This document shows, piece by piece, positions 1-9,155 of a stretch of DNA of 64,000 bases; position 1 is the first letter of the stretch, and every line of letters starts with the position of its first letter. The DNA is from Anaeromyxobacter dehalogenans 2CP-1 (lineage in GTDB: Bacteria > Myxococcota > Myxococcia > Myxococcales > Anaeromyxobacteraceae), in NCBI RefSeq assembly GCF_000022145.1, contig NC_011891.1:4570501-4634500 (forward strand), in the 5' to 3' direction. A program made the position numbers and the translations under genes. The notes beneath the pieces are model-generated. The model was not told where the DNA came from and ran no database searches. It saw nothing but the letters and a program-made list of their open reading frames with translations.

Positions 1-884
1 ACCACCGCGCGCGCGATCTCGCCCTCGTAGCGCGCCATGGCTGTGGCGGTCAGCATCTCGCCCAGGAACAGGGCGGCGAGCCAGCCGGCGCGCTTCTTCA
101 CCATGGCGGTGAAGCCGACCTCGAGGTACGGCGCCCCCAGGGCCTCCATGCCGCCGATCTTCTGGATGTCCTCGGTGGCCTCCTCCTCGACCACGTCGAC
201 GATGTCGTCCACCGTGACGATGCCCTTGAGGTGCCCCTCGGCGTCCACCACCGGCAGCGCCATGAAGTCGGTGTCGCGGAACACGCGGCTCACCGCCTCC
301 TGGTCCTGGTCGTCGCGCACGGTGACCGGGTCGGTGCGCATGATGTCGCGCACCCGGCGCCCCGGCTGCGCGGCGAACAGCTCGCGGAAGCTCACCACCC
401 CGAGCAGCCGCTGCGCGTCGTCGAGCACGTACACGTAGTAGATGGTCTCGAGCCGCTCCTGGGCCTGGCGGCGCAGGTAGATGATGGCCTCGTCCATCGT
501 CATGTCCGGCCGGAGCCGCGCGTACCGCGGGCTCATCAGGCCGCCGGCGTCGTCCTCGGCGTAGGCGAGCAGCGCGCGCACGTCGCGCCGGGTCTGCTCG
601 TCGAGCAGGCCGAGCAGCCGCTCGCGCTCCTCCGGCTCCGCCGCCTGCACCAGGTCGGCGGCGTCGTCCGGCGCGAGCAGGCGCGCCCAGGAGCGCTGCT
701 CCTCGTGCGGCACGGCGCGGAGGAGATCGGCCTGGTCGCGCGCCGAGCGCGTCAGGAACAGGTCCTCCGCCTCCGCCCGCGGCAGCAGGTGGAAGCCCTC
801 CACCCGGTCCTCGGGGGAGAGCACCGGCCACAGGTCCGCCAGCTCCTCGGCGGTGACCTCCTCGCGCGCCTCGGTGTCGGCCAT
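1..884 (-). CDS. mgtE: MgtE-family magnesium transporter (3' part outside window)
   Basis: Reading leftward from an ATG at 882-884, the frame stays open to the window edge, giving about 294 N-terminal residues. These match the MgtE plan: an acidic helical N domain, a CBS pair (with DAQRLLGVVSFREL and FMALPVVDAEGHLKGIVTVDD), and then the first membrane helix after KKRAGW. MgtE is a Mg2+-gated inner-membrane channel whose cytosolic N/CBS domains close the pore when Mg2+ is high. The remaining membrane helices lie beyond position 1. It sits 13 bp downstream of the pyrF stop on the same strand and may be co-transcribed. Confidence 0.9.
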   Translation of the reverse strand, partial: MADTEAREEVTAEELADLWPVLSPEDRVEGFHLLPRAEAEDLFLTRSARDQADLLRAVPHEEQRSWARLLAPDDAADLVQAAEPEERERLLGLLDEQTRRDVRALLAYAEDDAGGLMSPRYARLRPDMTMDEAIIYLRRQAQERLETIYYVYVLDDAQRLLGVVSFRELFAAQPGRRVRDIMRTDPVTVRDDQDQEAVSRVFRDTDFMALPVVDAEGHLKGIVTVDDIVDVVEEEATEDIQKIGGMEALGAPYLEVGFTAMVKKRAGWLAALFLGEMLTATAMARYEGEIARAV

Positions 885-897
885 GGGCGTCGCCCCG

Positions 898-1581
898 CTA
901 GAGCCCGGCGGCGATGGCGCGGGCCGCGGCGGCCGGATCCGGCGCGTCGCGGAGCGGTCGCCCCACCACGATGACGTCGGCGCCGGCGCGCACCGCCTCG
1001 GCGGGCGTCGCCACCCGGGCTTGATCGCCCTTCGCCGCCCCCGCGGGCCGGACCCCGGGCACCACCAGCAGCGGGCCGGGCCCCACCGCCGCGCGCACCG
1101 CCGCGACCTCGTGCGGCGAGCAGACGATCCCGCCGGCGCCGGCGACCACCGCCAGCCGCGCCAGCCGGACCACCGCCGCCTCGGGCGGGCCGGCGAGGCC
1201 GACGGCGTCGAGCGCCGCGGCGTCCAGGCTGGTGAGCACCGTCACCGCCAGCACCCGCACCCCGGGGCCGGCGCCGCGCACGGCCGCCCTCACCATCTCC
1301 GCGCCGCCGGCGGCGTGCACGGTCAGCAGCGCCGCGCCGCTCGCGGCCGCGCTCCGCGCCGCGCCCTCCACGGTGTTGGGGATGTCGTGCAGCTTCAGGT
1401 CGAGGAACACCGGCCGGCCCAGCCGCGCCGCGCCGCGCACCGCGGCGGGCCCTTCGGCCGCGAACAGCTCGAGGCCCACCTTGAGCAGGCCGACCTCCGG
1501 CGCGACGGCCCGCGCGAACGGCTCCGCCGCGGCGAAGGTGGGGAAGTCGAGCGCGGCGCAGATCCGTTCCGACGGCTTCAT
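898..1581 (-). CDS. pyrF: orotidine 5'-phosphate decarboxylase
   Basis: A 227-aa protein that decarboxylates OMP to UMP, the last step of pyrimidine synthesis. It starts [14 protein letters not shown] and carries the family active-site block [13 protein letters not shown], with the D-K-D arrangement, around residues 58-70; the C-terminal phosphate loop includes VVPGVRP and IVVGRPL. Length is typical. The ATG at 1579-1581 lies 2 bp after the stop of the DUF4388 gene. The frame is also open upstream of this ATG, but that part is the antisense-like shadow of the neighbouring gene. Confidence 0.95.
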   Translation of the reverse strand: MKPSERICAALDFPTFAAAEPFARAVAPEVGLLKVGLELFAAEGPAAVRGAARLGRPVFLDLKLHDIPNTVEGAARSAAASGAALLTVHAAGGAEMVRAAVRGAGPGVRVLAVTVLTSLDAAALDAVGLAGPPEAAVVRLARLAVVAGAGGIVCSPHEVAAVRAAVGPGPLLVVPGVRPAGAAKGDQARVATPAEAVRAGADVIVVGRPLRDAPDPAAAARAIAAGL

Positions 1582-1583
1582 GG

Positions 1584-2906
1584 CTAGGCCTTTCCGACCT
1601 GCATGCGCCCGACCTCGCGCAGCAGCGCGTCGGCCTCGGGGCGGGGCAGGCAGTTCTTCACCTCGAACAGCGCGAACGCGAGCAGGTCCTCGAGCGCCTC
1701 CAGCGCCCGCGCCCGCGCCGCCGCGCCGGTCCAGGTCCCGACCGCGAGCACGTTCGCGAGCACCAGCATCACGTCCACCGACCCGTCCTCGGCGAGGCGG
1801 ACGCCCTCGAACAGCGCCCGCTGCTTCGGGGGCAGGCGCTCGAAGTAGCTGTTGAGCCGCGCCGAGGCGTCCGGCTGCGCGGCGGCGAGCGCCTCGTGCA
1901 CGCGCACGAAGATGCGGCGGTAGATCTCGAACGGCCCCGAGGTGCGCACGCCGGGCGGCGGGGTCGGGCGCGGCGTCTCCGGCACCGGCTCGGGCGCCGG
2001 GGCCGCGGGCACGGCCGGGGCCGCCAGCACGCCGCGGCGGACCAGCATCACCGCGGTGGCGAGCGCCTCGCGCAGGGTGAGGCTGGCGGCCCGGGCCGCC
2101 TCGCCGATCGTGCGCACCCCGTCCACCGCCTCGACGAGCCGCGCCTCCAGCGCGGCGAGCCCACCGGCCGCGTCCGCGCCGCCCCGGGCCCGGTGCAGCA
2201 CCACGTCGCGCCCGCCCAGCTCGCGACCGAGCTGCTCCGCCTCCTCGACCCGCCGCATGCCCTCCAGCAGGAGCTCGCGGGTCCGCTGGGGCAGCTTCAC
2301 CGCGTTCTGCTCGTCGGTCCGTCCCTCGAGGAACGCGAACGTGCCGGCGGGCTCCAGGAACGCGCCCATCAGGATCTCGGTCACCTGGAGCGTCATCCCC
2401 TCGTAGAGCTGGCCGGGCGAGAGCAGCCCCTGGTCCACCAGCACCTGCCCGAGCGGATGACCGGCGGAGACGAGGTGGCGGCAGCGCTCCTGGTCCTCGG
2501 GCCGGACCAGGCCGGACCGCACCAGCATCGGGCCGAGCCGCTCGGCGGGCTCGGACGAGGAGGCGAACACCACCTGCCCGTCGCGGAAGAAGATGCTGCG
2601 CCGCCGCAGCTGCTCGGGCCGGTCGGGCGCGGCCGCGTGCTCGCCGTCGGCGCCGAACGCGAGCAGCAGCACGCCGGTCTTGAGCGAGGTGAACACGAAC
2701 TGGATCACCTCGGGCACGGAGAGCGCCGAGAGCGAACCCGCGAACCACGAGCGCGGCGTCTCGCCGCGCGCGGGGGCGATGAGCGCGAACGCGCCGCGCG
2801 CCGACACCAGCTCGGCGTCGCCACCTCCGGCGAGCCCCAGCGCCTCCGCCTCGCGCGGCGGCAACGTGACCTGGCCCTCGGCCCCCACCGACAGCTTCGC
2901 GCGCAT
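1584..2906 (-). CDS. DUF4388 (PATAN-type) protein with AbrB-like N-terminus
   Basis: A 440-aa soluble protein. The first 45 residues ([15 protein letters not shown]) resemble a SpoVT/AbrB swapped-hairpin fold. Residues about 50-200 resemble DUF4388, a domain common in Myxococcota regulators, including [11 protein letters not shown] and a segment [19 protein letters not shown] reminiscent of MshEN-type cyclic-nucleotide-binding repeats. A Pro/Ala-rich linker near residue 310 precedes a helical C-terminal domain of about 110 residues. No catalytic motif is visible. Its stop is 2 bp from the pyrF start, so the two are probably translated from one message. The role is unknown; signalling or scaffolding is an inference from the domain family. 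Confidence 0.75.
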   Translation of the reverse strand: MRAKLSVGAEGQVTLPPREAEALGLAGGGDAELVSARGAFALIAPARGETPRSWFAGSLSALSVPEVIQFVFTSLKTGVLLLAFGADGEHAAAPDRPEQLRRRSIFFRDGQVVFASSSEPAERLGPMLVRSGLVRPEDQERCRHLVSAGHPLGQVLVDQGLLSPGQLYEGMTLQVTEILMGAFLEPAGTFAFLEGRTDEQNAVKLPQRTRELLLEGMRRVEEAEQLGRELGGRDVVLHRARGGADAAGGLAALEARLVEAVDGVRTIGEAARAASLTLREALATAVMLVRRGVLAAPAVPAAPAPEPVPETPRPTPPPGVRTSGPFEIYRRIFVRVHEALAAAQPDASARLNSYFERLPPKQRALFEGVRLAEDGSVDVMLVLANVLAVGTWTGAAARARALEALEDLLAFALFEVKNCLPRPEADALLREVGRMQVGKA

Positions 2907-2958
2907 CCACCCCTCCGCTGCCCGGCGCGGCGGGATGCGCCCGCCCGGGCCGGACCGA

Positions 2959-4683
2959 CTACGTCGCCGCCCGGACCGCCTCGGCCGCCTTGCGCGCGAC
3001 CTCGCCCACCGGGACGAGCTCCACCGCGCCGCCCTTGCGCAGCTTCCACTCCACGTTGCCGGCGGCGAGCCCCTTCTTCCCCACCGCGATGCGGATGGGG
3101 ATGCCGAGCAGGTCGGCGTCCTTGAACTTCACCCCGGCGCGCTCGTCGCGGTCGTCGAACAGCACCTCGACGCCCTCCTTCCCGAGCGCGGCCACCACCT
3201 CCTCGGCCGCCTTGCGCAGCTCCGGCTCCGGCCCGAGCGTGAGCACGGTGGCGTGGAACGGCGCGATGGCCATCGGGAACACGATGCCGTTGTCGTCGTG
3301 GTGCAGCTCGATGGCGGCGGCCAGGATGCGCTCCACGCCGATGCCGTAGCTGCCCATCACGATGGGCACCTGCTTGCCCTCGGCGTCGAGCACGGTCGCC
3401 TTCATCGACTCGGAGTACTTGGTGCCGAGCTTGAAGATGTGGCCGATCTCGAGCGCCTTGAAGACGTCGAGCGTGCCGTCGCACCGCGGGCAGCCCTCGC
3501 CGGCCTTCACCGTGCGCAGCTCCGCCAGCGTGGCGCCGTGCGCGAGGACGTCGCGCCGGACGTCCACGCCGCGCAGGTGGAAGCCGTCCTCGTTCGCGCC
3601 GGTGACCATGTCCTTGCGGTCGGCGAGCGACGGGTCCAAAAGGACGCGCGCCCTCGTGAACCGCACCGCGCCGAGCGAGCCGGCCCGCGCGCCCATGAGC
3701 GGCGGGATCTCCTCGGGGTGCGCGGGGCGGACGGCCACCGCGCCGGTGGCTGTCTGCAGCTTCGCCTCGTTCAGCTCCTGGTCGCCGCGCACCACCGCGA
3801 TGACCGGCTGCTCGTCCGCCATGTACACGAGCGTCTTCAGCTGCCGCCGCGCCGCCACCGAGTACGGCGCCTGCTCCAGCGCCTCGATGGTGACCACGCC
3901 GGGGGTGGCGAACTTCTCGGGCGTCCCGAGCCCGGGGCCGTCCGCCTCCGCGGCGACGCGCGAGGTGGCGGTCTCGGTGTTGGCGGCGTACCGGCACCTC
4001 GGGCACGCGGCCACCAGGTCCTCGCCGGCGTCGGTGCGCACCATGAACTCGGAGGACTCGCTGCCGCCCATCGAGCCGGAGTGCGCCTGCACCGCCACGA
4101 AGTCGAGGCCGCAGCGGGTGAAGATCTTCTCGTAGGCCCGGCGCTGGTCCTCGTAGCTCCTGTCGAGCCCGGCCCGGTCCACGTCGAAGGAGTACGCGTC
4201 CTTCATGGTGAACTGCCGGACTCGCAGCAGGCCGGACTTGGGCCGCGGCTCGTCGCGGAACTTCGTCTGGATCTGGTACCAGACCTGCGGGAGCTGCCGG
4301 TAGCTGCGCAGCTCGTCGCGCGCGACGGCGGTGAAGATCTCCTCGTGCGTCATGCCGAGGCAGTAGTCGCCGCCCTTGCGGTCCTTCAGCCGGAACATGT
4401 TGTCGCCCATCACGTCCCACCGGCCGGACTCCTTCCAGATCTCCGCGGGGTGGAGGGCGGGCAGGTAGAACTCCTGGCCGCCGATGGCGTCCATCTCCTC
4501 GCGCACGATCGCCTCGACCTTCGCGAGGGAGCGCTTCGCGAGCGGCAGGTAGTCGTAGATGCCGGCGCCGAGCTGGCGGATGAAGCCGGCCCGGACGAGC
4601 AGCTTGTGGCTCGCGACCTGCGCGTCGGCGGGCGCTTCCTTGAGCGTGGGGATGAAGGCCTGGCTGTAGCGGACGGCGTGCAT
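2959..4683 (-). CDS. proS: prolyl-tRNA synthetase (bacterial type)
   Basis: A 574-aa class II aminoacyl-tRNA synthetase that charges tRNA-Pro. The N-terminal catalytic core has [16 protein letters not shown], a motif-2 region [13 protein letters not shown] and [20 protein letters not shown] long insertion (about residues 225-400) containing [20 protein letters not shown] matches the bacterial editing (INS) domain. Motif 3 ([16 protein letters not shown]) and the anticodon-binding domain follow. Length fits the bacterial form. The ATG at 4681-4683 has no Shine-Dalgarno; a TATAAC hexamer ends 8 nt before it. Its start is divergent from the cytochrome c gene, with only 26 bp between the start codons. 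Confidence 0.96.
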
Positions 4684-4691
4684 GGGGGTGG

Positions 4692-4701
4692 GTTATACAA
4701 T
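4692..4701. promoter_or_regulatory. shared -10-like sequence between proS and cytochrome c starts
   Basis: The 26-bp gap between two divergent start codons contains GTTATACAAT. On the + strand TACAAT (4696-4701) ends 8 nt before the cytochrome ATG. On the - strand TATAAC (4692-4697) ends 8 nt before the proS ATG. Neither gene has a recognisable ribosome-binding site. The layout suggests overlapping -10 elements that drive leaderless transcripts both ways. No good -35 hexamer was found for either. Confidence 0.5.
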
Positions 4702-4709
4702 GGAACCTC

Positions 4710-5060
4710 ATGCCTGCGCGCACCCGCTACGCGCTCGCCGCCGCGGTGGTCCTGGCGCTGGGGGCGGCCCTCCTGTCGCAGCTCCCGGCCGGCACCTTCG
4801 GCCGCCGCGCGCCCCCGGCGGTGGAGACCCCGGAGCTCGCCGCCCAGGGCAAGCGCGTGCTCACGCAGCAGTGCTGGCACTGCCACCGGGAGATCCCGCT
4901 CGCGCCGCGGGTGGCGGGCTGGGACGCCCCGCGCGCCTACGAGGCGCTGGGGCGCCTGCCGGAGCTGAACCCGGCCATGCCGCCGTTCCGCGGCACCGAC
5001 GCCGACCGCCGCGCGCTCGCGGCGTATCTCGCCGCGCTCGCCGCGGGCCGCGCGCCGTGA
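4710..5060 (+). CDS. small single-haem c-type cytochrome
   Basis: A 116-aa protein with an N-terminal hydrophobic segment (residues 7-25) acting as a signal peptide or anchor. One haem-attachment motif CWHCH lies at residues 55-59, and Met90 in NPAMPPF is a likely sixth ligand. A short helix rich in Ala closes the fold, as in small class I cytochromes. It is predicted to be an electron carrier on the periplasmic side of the membrane; the partner cannot be told from context. The stop codon lies inside the left arm of a long hairpin. Confidence 0.85.
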   Translation: MPARTRYALAAAVVLALGAALLSQLPAGTFGRRAPPAVETPELAAQGKRVLTQQCWHCHREIPLAPRVAGWDAPRAYEALGRLPELNPAMPPFRGTDADRRALAAYLAALAAGRAP

Positions 5061-5116
5061 ACGACAGTCCGTGAGCCGCGATCACCTGCGGTGTCGCGGC
5101 TCACGCTGTCGTTCAC
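5057..5116. terminator. long near-perfect hairpin after the cytochrome gene
   Basis: The left arm (GTGAACGACAG, then GTGAGCCGCGA) and right arm (TCGCGGCTCAC, then CTGTCGTTCAC) are complementary over 22 bp with a 3-versus-1 nt bulge. An inner CACC/GGTG pair closes on a TGC loop. The stem includes the cytochrome TGA stop. There is no U-tract, so rho-independent action is uncertain; it could instead protect the 3' end or stop both the cytochrome transcript and the convergent ispG transcript. Confidence 0.55.
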
Positions 5117-5125
5117 GCATGATCT

Positions 5126-5260
5126 GACGGGGCTGCGCCCCGCCCCACGGAGCGGAGCTCCGCGGGGCCCCACCCTGCTCGCCGGGTCCCTTGCGCCGCC
5201 GCGGGCGGCTTCGCCGCGGACCCGACGGCGCCCCGGCGGGCTCGCTCCGCTCGCGGGGCG
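5126..5260. repeat. cluster of short GC palindromes 3' of ispG
   Basis: This stretch between the hairpin and the ispG stop has several back-to-back small inverted repeats, for example GGGGCTGCGCCCC, GGAGCGGAGCTCC, GCGGGCGGCTTCGCCGC and CGAGCGGAGCGAGC-type words. No reading frame of note. It looks like a REP-type intergenic sequence and may serve as the ispG 3' end. Confidence 0.4.
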
Positions 5261-6370
5261 CTACTTCGGCGCGCGCTGGCCGGAGATCTGGATGGCCTCG
5301 GCCACCAGCGCCTCCTCCAGCTCCTCCGCCTTCATGCGCTTCACGATCTTGCCGTCGCGGAACAGCAGCCCCACGCCGTTGTGGCCGTAGGCGATCCCGA
5401 CGTCGGCGGCGGCCGCCTCGCCCGGCCCGTTCACCTCGCAGCCCATCACCGCCACCTGCACCTCGCCCTTCAGCGTGGCGAGGCGGCGCTCGACGCGCTC
5501 GGCCACCGGGATCATGTCCACCGAGCACCGGCCGCAGGTGGGGCAGGAGGTGAGCGTGGCCCCGCCGAACTTGAGGCCGAGCGAGGTGAGCAGCATGCGC
5601 GCCACCCGCACCTCCTCGACCGGATCGGCGGTGAGGGAGATGCGGATGGTGTCGCCGATGCCCTCGCCCAGCAGGATGCCCAGCCCCGCGGCGCTCTTCA
5701 CCGTGCCGGCGAGCAGCGTGCCGGCCTCGGTGACGCCGAGGTGGAGCGGGTAGTCGAACTGGCGCGAGAAGAGCCGGTTCGCCTGCACGGTCATGGCGAC
5801 GTCGTGCGCCTTCAGCGAGACCTTGATCTCGCGGTAGCCCTCGTCCTCGAGGAAGCGGATGTGGCGCTCGGCGCTCTCCACCATGCCGGCGGCGGTGGGC
5901 CAGCCGTGCTTCTCGACGATGTCCTTCTCCAGCGAGCCGGCGTTCACGCCGATGCGCACCGGCACCATGCGCTCGCGGGCGGCCTTCACCACCTCGCGGA
6001 CGCGATCGCGCGAGCCGATGTTGCCGGGGTTGAGGCGGATGCCGTGCATCCCGGCCTTCAGCGCGGCGAGCGCCAGCCGGTAGTCGAAGTGGATGTCGGC
6101 CACCAGCGGCACCGGCGTGGCCTTCACGATCTCCGGCAGCGCGGCGGCGGCGTCCTGGTCCGGCACGGCCAGGCGCACCACGTCGGCGCCCGCCTCGGCC
6201 AGCGCCCGGATCTGGGTCAGCGTCGCCGCGGCGTCGGCGGTCTGCGTGGTCGTCATCGACTGCACCGCGATGGGCGCGTCGCCGCCGATCCGCACGTTGC
6301 CGACGCGGATCTGCCGCGTCTTCCGGCGCTCGCCCAGCGTCGCGCCCTCACCCTGCCCGTATGCGCCCAC
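5261..6370 (-). CDS. ispG: 4-hydroxy-3-methylbut-2-en-1-yl diphosphate synthase
   Basis: A 369-aa iron-sulfur enzyme of the MEP isoprenoid pathway, converting MEcPP to HMBPP. The TIM-barrel half shows VQSMTTTQTAD, RLAVPDQDAA and RLNPGNIGSRDRV. The C-terminal half carries the 4Fe-4S cysteines in SCPTCGRC and MGCEVNGPGE. The chosen start is the GTG at 6368-6370, because a GGAGG lies at the right distance in front of it. A further GTG at 6391 is in frame but would place that Shine-Dalgarno inside the gene. Length matches the short bacterial form. Confidence 0.95.
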   Translation of the reverse strand: MGAYGQGEGATLGERRKTRQIRVGNVRIGGDAPIAVQSMTTTQTADAAATLTQIRALAEAGADVVRLAVPDQDAAAALPEIVKATPVPLVADIHFDYRLALAALKAGMHGIRLNPGNIGSRDRVREVVKAARERMVPVRIGVNAGSLEKDIVEKHGWPTAAGMVESAERHIRFLEDEGYREIKVSLKAHDVAMTVQANRLFSRQFDYPLHLGVTEAGTLLAGTVKSAAGLGILLGEGIGDTIRISLTADPVEEVRVARMLLTSLGLKFGGATLTSCPTCGRCSVDMIPVAERVERRLATLKGEVQVAVMGCEVNGPGEAAAADVGIAYGHNGVGLLFRDGKIVKRMKAEELEEALVAEAIQISGQRAPK

Positions 6371-6376
6371 TCGACA

Positions 6377-6381
6377 CCTCC
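6377..6381 (-). promoter_or_regulatory. ribosome-binding site that fixes the ispG start
   Basis: GGAGG on the minus strand lies 6 nt upstream of GTG 6370. It supports this codon over the in-frame GTG at 6391. Confidence 0.6.
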
Positions 6382-6449
6382 GAAACGGCACGGCGGCCGC
6401 GTCCGGATCTAGGACGGGGCCGCCGGCTTCGCCAGCCTGAGGTCGGGGC

Positions 6450-7499
6450 CTACTGCTTGCCCGCCGCCTTCAGCTCCTGGTCGATGACGGCCTTGAAGGC
6501 CTCCAGCGGCTGCGCGCCGGAGATCAGCCGGCCGTTGATGAAGAACGCCGGGGTCCCGCTCACGCCGGCCGCCTCGCCGGCCTTGTGGTGCTCCTGCACC
6601 ACCGGGGCCTTCTCGCCGGACTCGAGGCAGCGGTCGAACTTCGCGCCGTCCGCGCCGACCTCGCGCGCGTAGCCCTTCAGGTCGTCCACGGCGAGCTTGC
6701 CGTTCGCCGCGAACAGCCGGTCGTGCATCTCCCAGTACTTGCCCTGGTCGCCGGCGCAGTGCGCCGCCTCGGCGGCCTTCGGCGCGAGGTCGTGCGAGGG
6801 AAGCGGGAAGTCGCGGTAGACCACCCGGACCTTGCCCGGGTAGGCGGCCATCACGTCCTTCACGGTCGGCTCGGCGCGCACGCAGAACGGGCACTGGAAG
6901 TCGGAGAACTCGACGATGGTGATGGGCGCGTCGTTCGGGCCCTTCGACGGGCCGGTGGCCGCGACCTCGACCTTGGGCGGCATGTACGCGGGCAGCAGCA
7001 CCTCGACGTTCATGTCCTTCTTCAGCTTCTCGTAGTAGGCCGTCAGCTCGGCCTGCGCCTTCTGGTTCTTGATGAACCGCGCGATGTCCGGCTTCACCTG
7101 GTCGATGGGCGGGAGCTGCTGGCCGCCGGCCTTGGCGCGCTCGTACAGGGCGCGGACCTCGTCGTCGGCGGGCTCGGGGATCTTCGCGACCACGTCGCGG
7201 TTCACCAGCTCGTCCGGCGTGATGCCCTCGGCCTTCGCCTTCGCCTCGAAGACGCGGCGGCGGATCATCGACTCCAGGCCCTGCCGCTTCAGCTGGTACT
7301 TCTGCTCCTCGTACTGCTGCTCGAGCTGCTTCAGGTCGCTCTTCACGAGCTCGTCCAGCTCGCCCGTGGTGATGGCCTGGCCGCCCACCTTGGCGACCGG
7401 CGCCGACGGGTTCTCCTTCTGCTGCGCCGGCTGCGCCGGGCGAGGGGACTGGCAGGCGGCCGCAAGGACGGCGAGCGCGCCGAGGACGACGTTGCGCAT
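6450..7499 (-). CDS. lipoprotein with SurA-like N-domain and DsbA-type thioredoxin domain
   Basis: A 349-aa protein starting MRNVVLGALAVLAAACQ, a lipoprotein signal with Cys16 as the modified residue. Residues about 30-175 are helical and resemble the SurA/PpiD chaperone N-terminal region (GGQAITTGELDEL, RRRVFEAKAKAEGI). A DsbA-like thioredoxin domain follows with CPFC at about residues 203-206 and a cis-Pro loop SGTPAFFINGR. It is probably a membrane-anchored periplasmic thiol oxidoreductase or isomerase. An in-frame ATG lies 12 codons upstream, but the lipobox spacing favours this start. trxB is divergent, 211 bp away. Confidence 0.85.
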   Translation of the reverse strand: MRNVVLGALAVLAAACQSPRPAQPAQQKENPSAPVAKVGGQAITTGELDELVKSDLKQLEQQYEEQKYQLKRQGLESMIRRRVFEAKAKAEGITPDELVNRDVVAKIPEPADDEVRALYERAKAGGQQLPPIDQVKPDIARFIKNQKAQAELTAYYEKLKKDMNVEVLLPAYMPPKVEVAATGPSKGPNDAPITIVEFSDFQCPFCVRAEPTVKDVMAAYPGKVRVVYRDFPLPSHDLAPKAAEAAHCAGDQGKYWEMHDRLFAANGKLAVDDLKGYAREVGADGAKFDRCLESGEKAPVVQEHHKAGEAAGVSGTPAFFINGRLISGAQPLEAFKAVIDQELKAAGKQ

Positions 7500-7710
7500 G
7501 GGGATGAGGGCTCCGCGGGAGGTGTGTCGGGCCAACGGCCCGGAGGAGGCGAACCTTCCGCCAAAACGGCCGGTCCGTCAACGGTTTCGACCGCGCGCGG
7601 CGGGGCGCCCGGCGCCCCCTCGCCCGGGCGATGCGCGGGCGAACCTTCGCCGTGACACGCTGGCTCCAAGCGGCTATTCAGAGGTCCCCTCGCACCTGGG
7701 AGGTCACGCC

Positions 7711-8655
7711 ATGTCCAAGCACGAGCGGCTCGTCATCGTCGGCAGCGGTCCCGCGGGCTACACCGCGGCGCTCTACGCCGCGCGCGCCAACCTCCAGCCG
7801 CTGCTGTTCGAGGGCATGCAGCCGGGCGGGCAGCTGACCATCACGAGCGAGGTGGAGAACTTCCCCGGCTTCCCCGAGGGCATCCTCGGGCCGGAGCTGA
7901 TGGAGAAGATGAAGAAGCAGGCCGAGCGCTTCGGCACGCGCTTCGAGGCGAGCGAGATCACGCGGGTGGACTTCTCCCAGCGCCCGTTCAAGCTCTGGCA
8001 GGACGACACGCTCTACACCGCCGACGCGGTGATCGTCGCCACCGGCGCCTCCGCCAAGTGGCTGCAGATCCCGTCGGAGAAGCAGTACCAGGGGCGCGGC
8101 GTGTCGGCCTGCGCCACCTGCGACGGCTTCTTCTTCCGCGGGGTGGAGATCGCGGTGGTGGGCGGCGGCGACACGGCGCTGGAGGAGGCGAGCTTCCTCA
8201 CCAAGTACGCGAGCAAGGTGCACGTGGTGCACCGCCGCGGCGAGCTGCGCGCCTCCAAGATCATGCAGGACCGCGCCCGCAAGAACCCGAAGATCGAGCT
8301 GGTGCTGAACGCGGTGGTGGACGAGATCCTCGGCGACGGCAAGGCCGTCACCGGCGTCCGGCTCAAGGACACCCGCGACGGCTCGACCCGCGAGCTGCCG
8401 CTGAAGGGCGTGTTCATGGGCATCGGCCACGAGCCGAACACCGGCATCTTCAAGGGCCAGCTCGAGATGAACGAGGTGGGCTACCTCGCCGTGAAGGCGC
8501 CCTCCACCGCCACCAGCGTGCCGGGCGTGTTCGCGGCCGGCGACGTGTCGGACCCGCACTACCGCCAGGCGATCAGCGCGGCCGGGACCGGCTGCTCCGC
8601 CGCCATCGACGCGGAGCGCTGGCTGGGCGAGCACGTCACCGAGAGCTGGAACTAG
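7711..8655 (+). CDS. trxB: thioredoxin-disulfide reductase
   Basis: A 314-aa flavoprotein that passes electrons from NAD(P)H to thioredoxin. The FAD-binding GSGPAG is at residues 11-16, the redox pair CATC at 134-137, a second dinucleotide motif VVGGGDTA in the NADPH domain, and the FAD-contact [10 protein letters not shown] near the C-terminus. An HRR triplet in the NADPH domain favours NADPH. A GGGAGGT sequence ends about 7 nt before the ATG at 7711. moaC follows after 2 bp, so the two are probably one operon. Confidence 0.94.
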   Translation: MSKHERLVIVGSGPAGYTAALYAARANLQPLLFEGMQPGGQLTITSEVENFPGFPEGILGPELMEKMKKQAERFGTRFEASEITRVDFSQRPFKLWQDDTLYTADAVIVATGASAKWLQIPSEKQYQGRGVSACATCDGFFFRGVEIAVVGGGDTALEEASFLTKYASKVHVVHRRGELRASKIMQDRARKNPKIELVLNAVVDEILGDGKAVTGVRLKDTRDGSTRELPLKGVFMGIGHEPNTGIFKGQLEMNEVGYLAVKAPSTATSVPGVFAAGDVSDPHYRQAISAAGTGCSAAIDAERWLGEHVTESWN

Positions 8656-8657
8656 CC

Positions 8658-9155
8658 ATGAAGATGATCGACGTCGGCGCGAAGCCGAAGACCGAGCGCG
8701 TGGCCGTGGCGCACGGCTTCGTGGCGATGTCCGCCGACACGGTGGGCAGGATCCGCGCGGGCGAGGTGGAGAAGGGCGACGTGCTCGCGGCCGCGCGCCT
8801 GGCGGGCATCATGGCGGCGAAGAAGACGCCGGACCTGGTGCCGCTCTGCCACCCCATCGCGCTGTCCGCCGTGGACGTGAGCGCGGTGCCGGGCCCGGGC
8901 GGCGTGGCGGTCGAGGCGACCGTGCGGACGGTGGACCGGACCGGCGTGGAGATGGAGGCGCTCGCGGCGGTCTCGGCCGCGTGCCTGACCATCTACGACA
9001 TGCTGAAGCGGTACGAGAAGGGCATGTCGATCACGGCGATCGAGCTCATCGAGAAGAAGGGCGGGCGGAGCGGGCACTGGACCCGCGGCCCCGCAGCCCC
9101 GCCGGATCGACGCCGAGGAAGCGGATCACGTTCGCGCCGCACACGCGGCGGATGA
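8658..9155 (+). CDS. moaC: cyclic pyranopterin monophosphate synthase
   Basis: A 165-aa enzyme of molybdenum-cofactor synthesis. Family blocks are [11 protein letters not shown] (61-70), [20 protein letters not shown] and the basic C-terminal KKGGRSGHW. MoaC usually ends close to this last motif; here about ten Arg/Gly-rich residues follow before the stop, and they overlap the convergent TatD-like gene. The ATG is 2 bp after the trxB stop. The Mo cofactor made here would serve enzymes such as MsrP at 35507-36448. Confidence 0.92.
   Translation: MKMIDVGAKPKTERVAVAHGFVAMSADTVGRIRAGEVEKGDVLAAARLAGIMAAKKTPDLVPLCHPIALSAVDVSAVPGPGGVAVEATVRTVDRTGVEMEALAAVSAACLTIYDMLKRYEKGMSITAIELIEKKGGRSGHWTRGPAAPPDRRRGSGSRSRRTRGG

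Noticed and set aside
26..974. Plus-strand frames at the window start
   Set aside because: They are antisense to mgtE and pyrF and read as His/Val/Arg-rich shadows.
2705..4723. Second long frame opposite or offset to proS
   Set aside because: It is an out-of-frame reading of proS with Arg/Gly-rich low-complexity translation.
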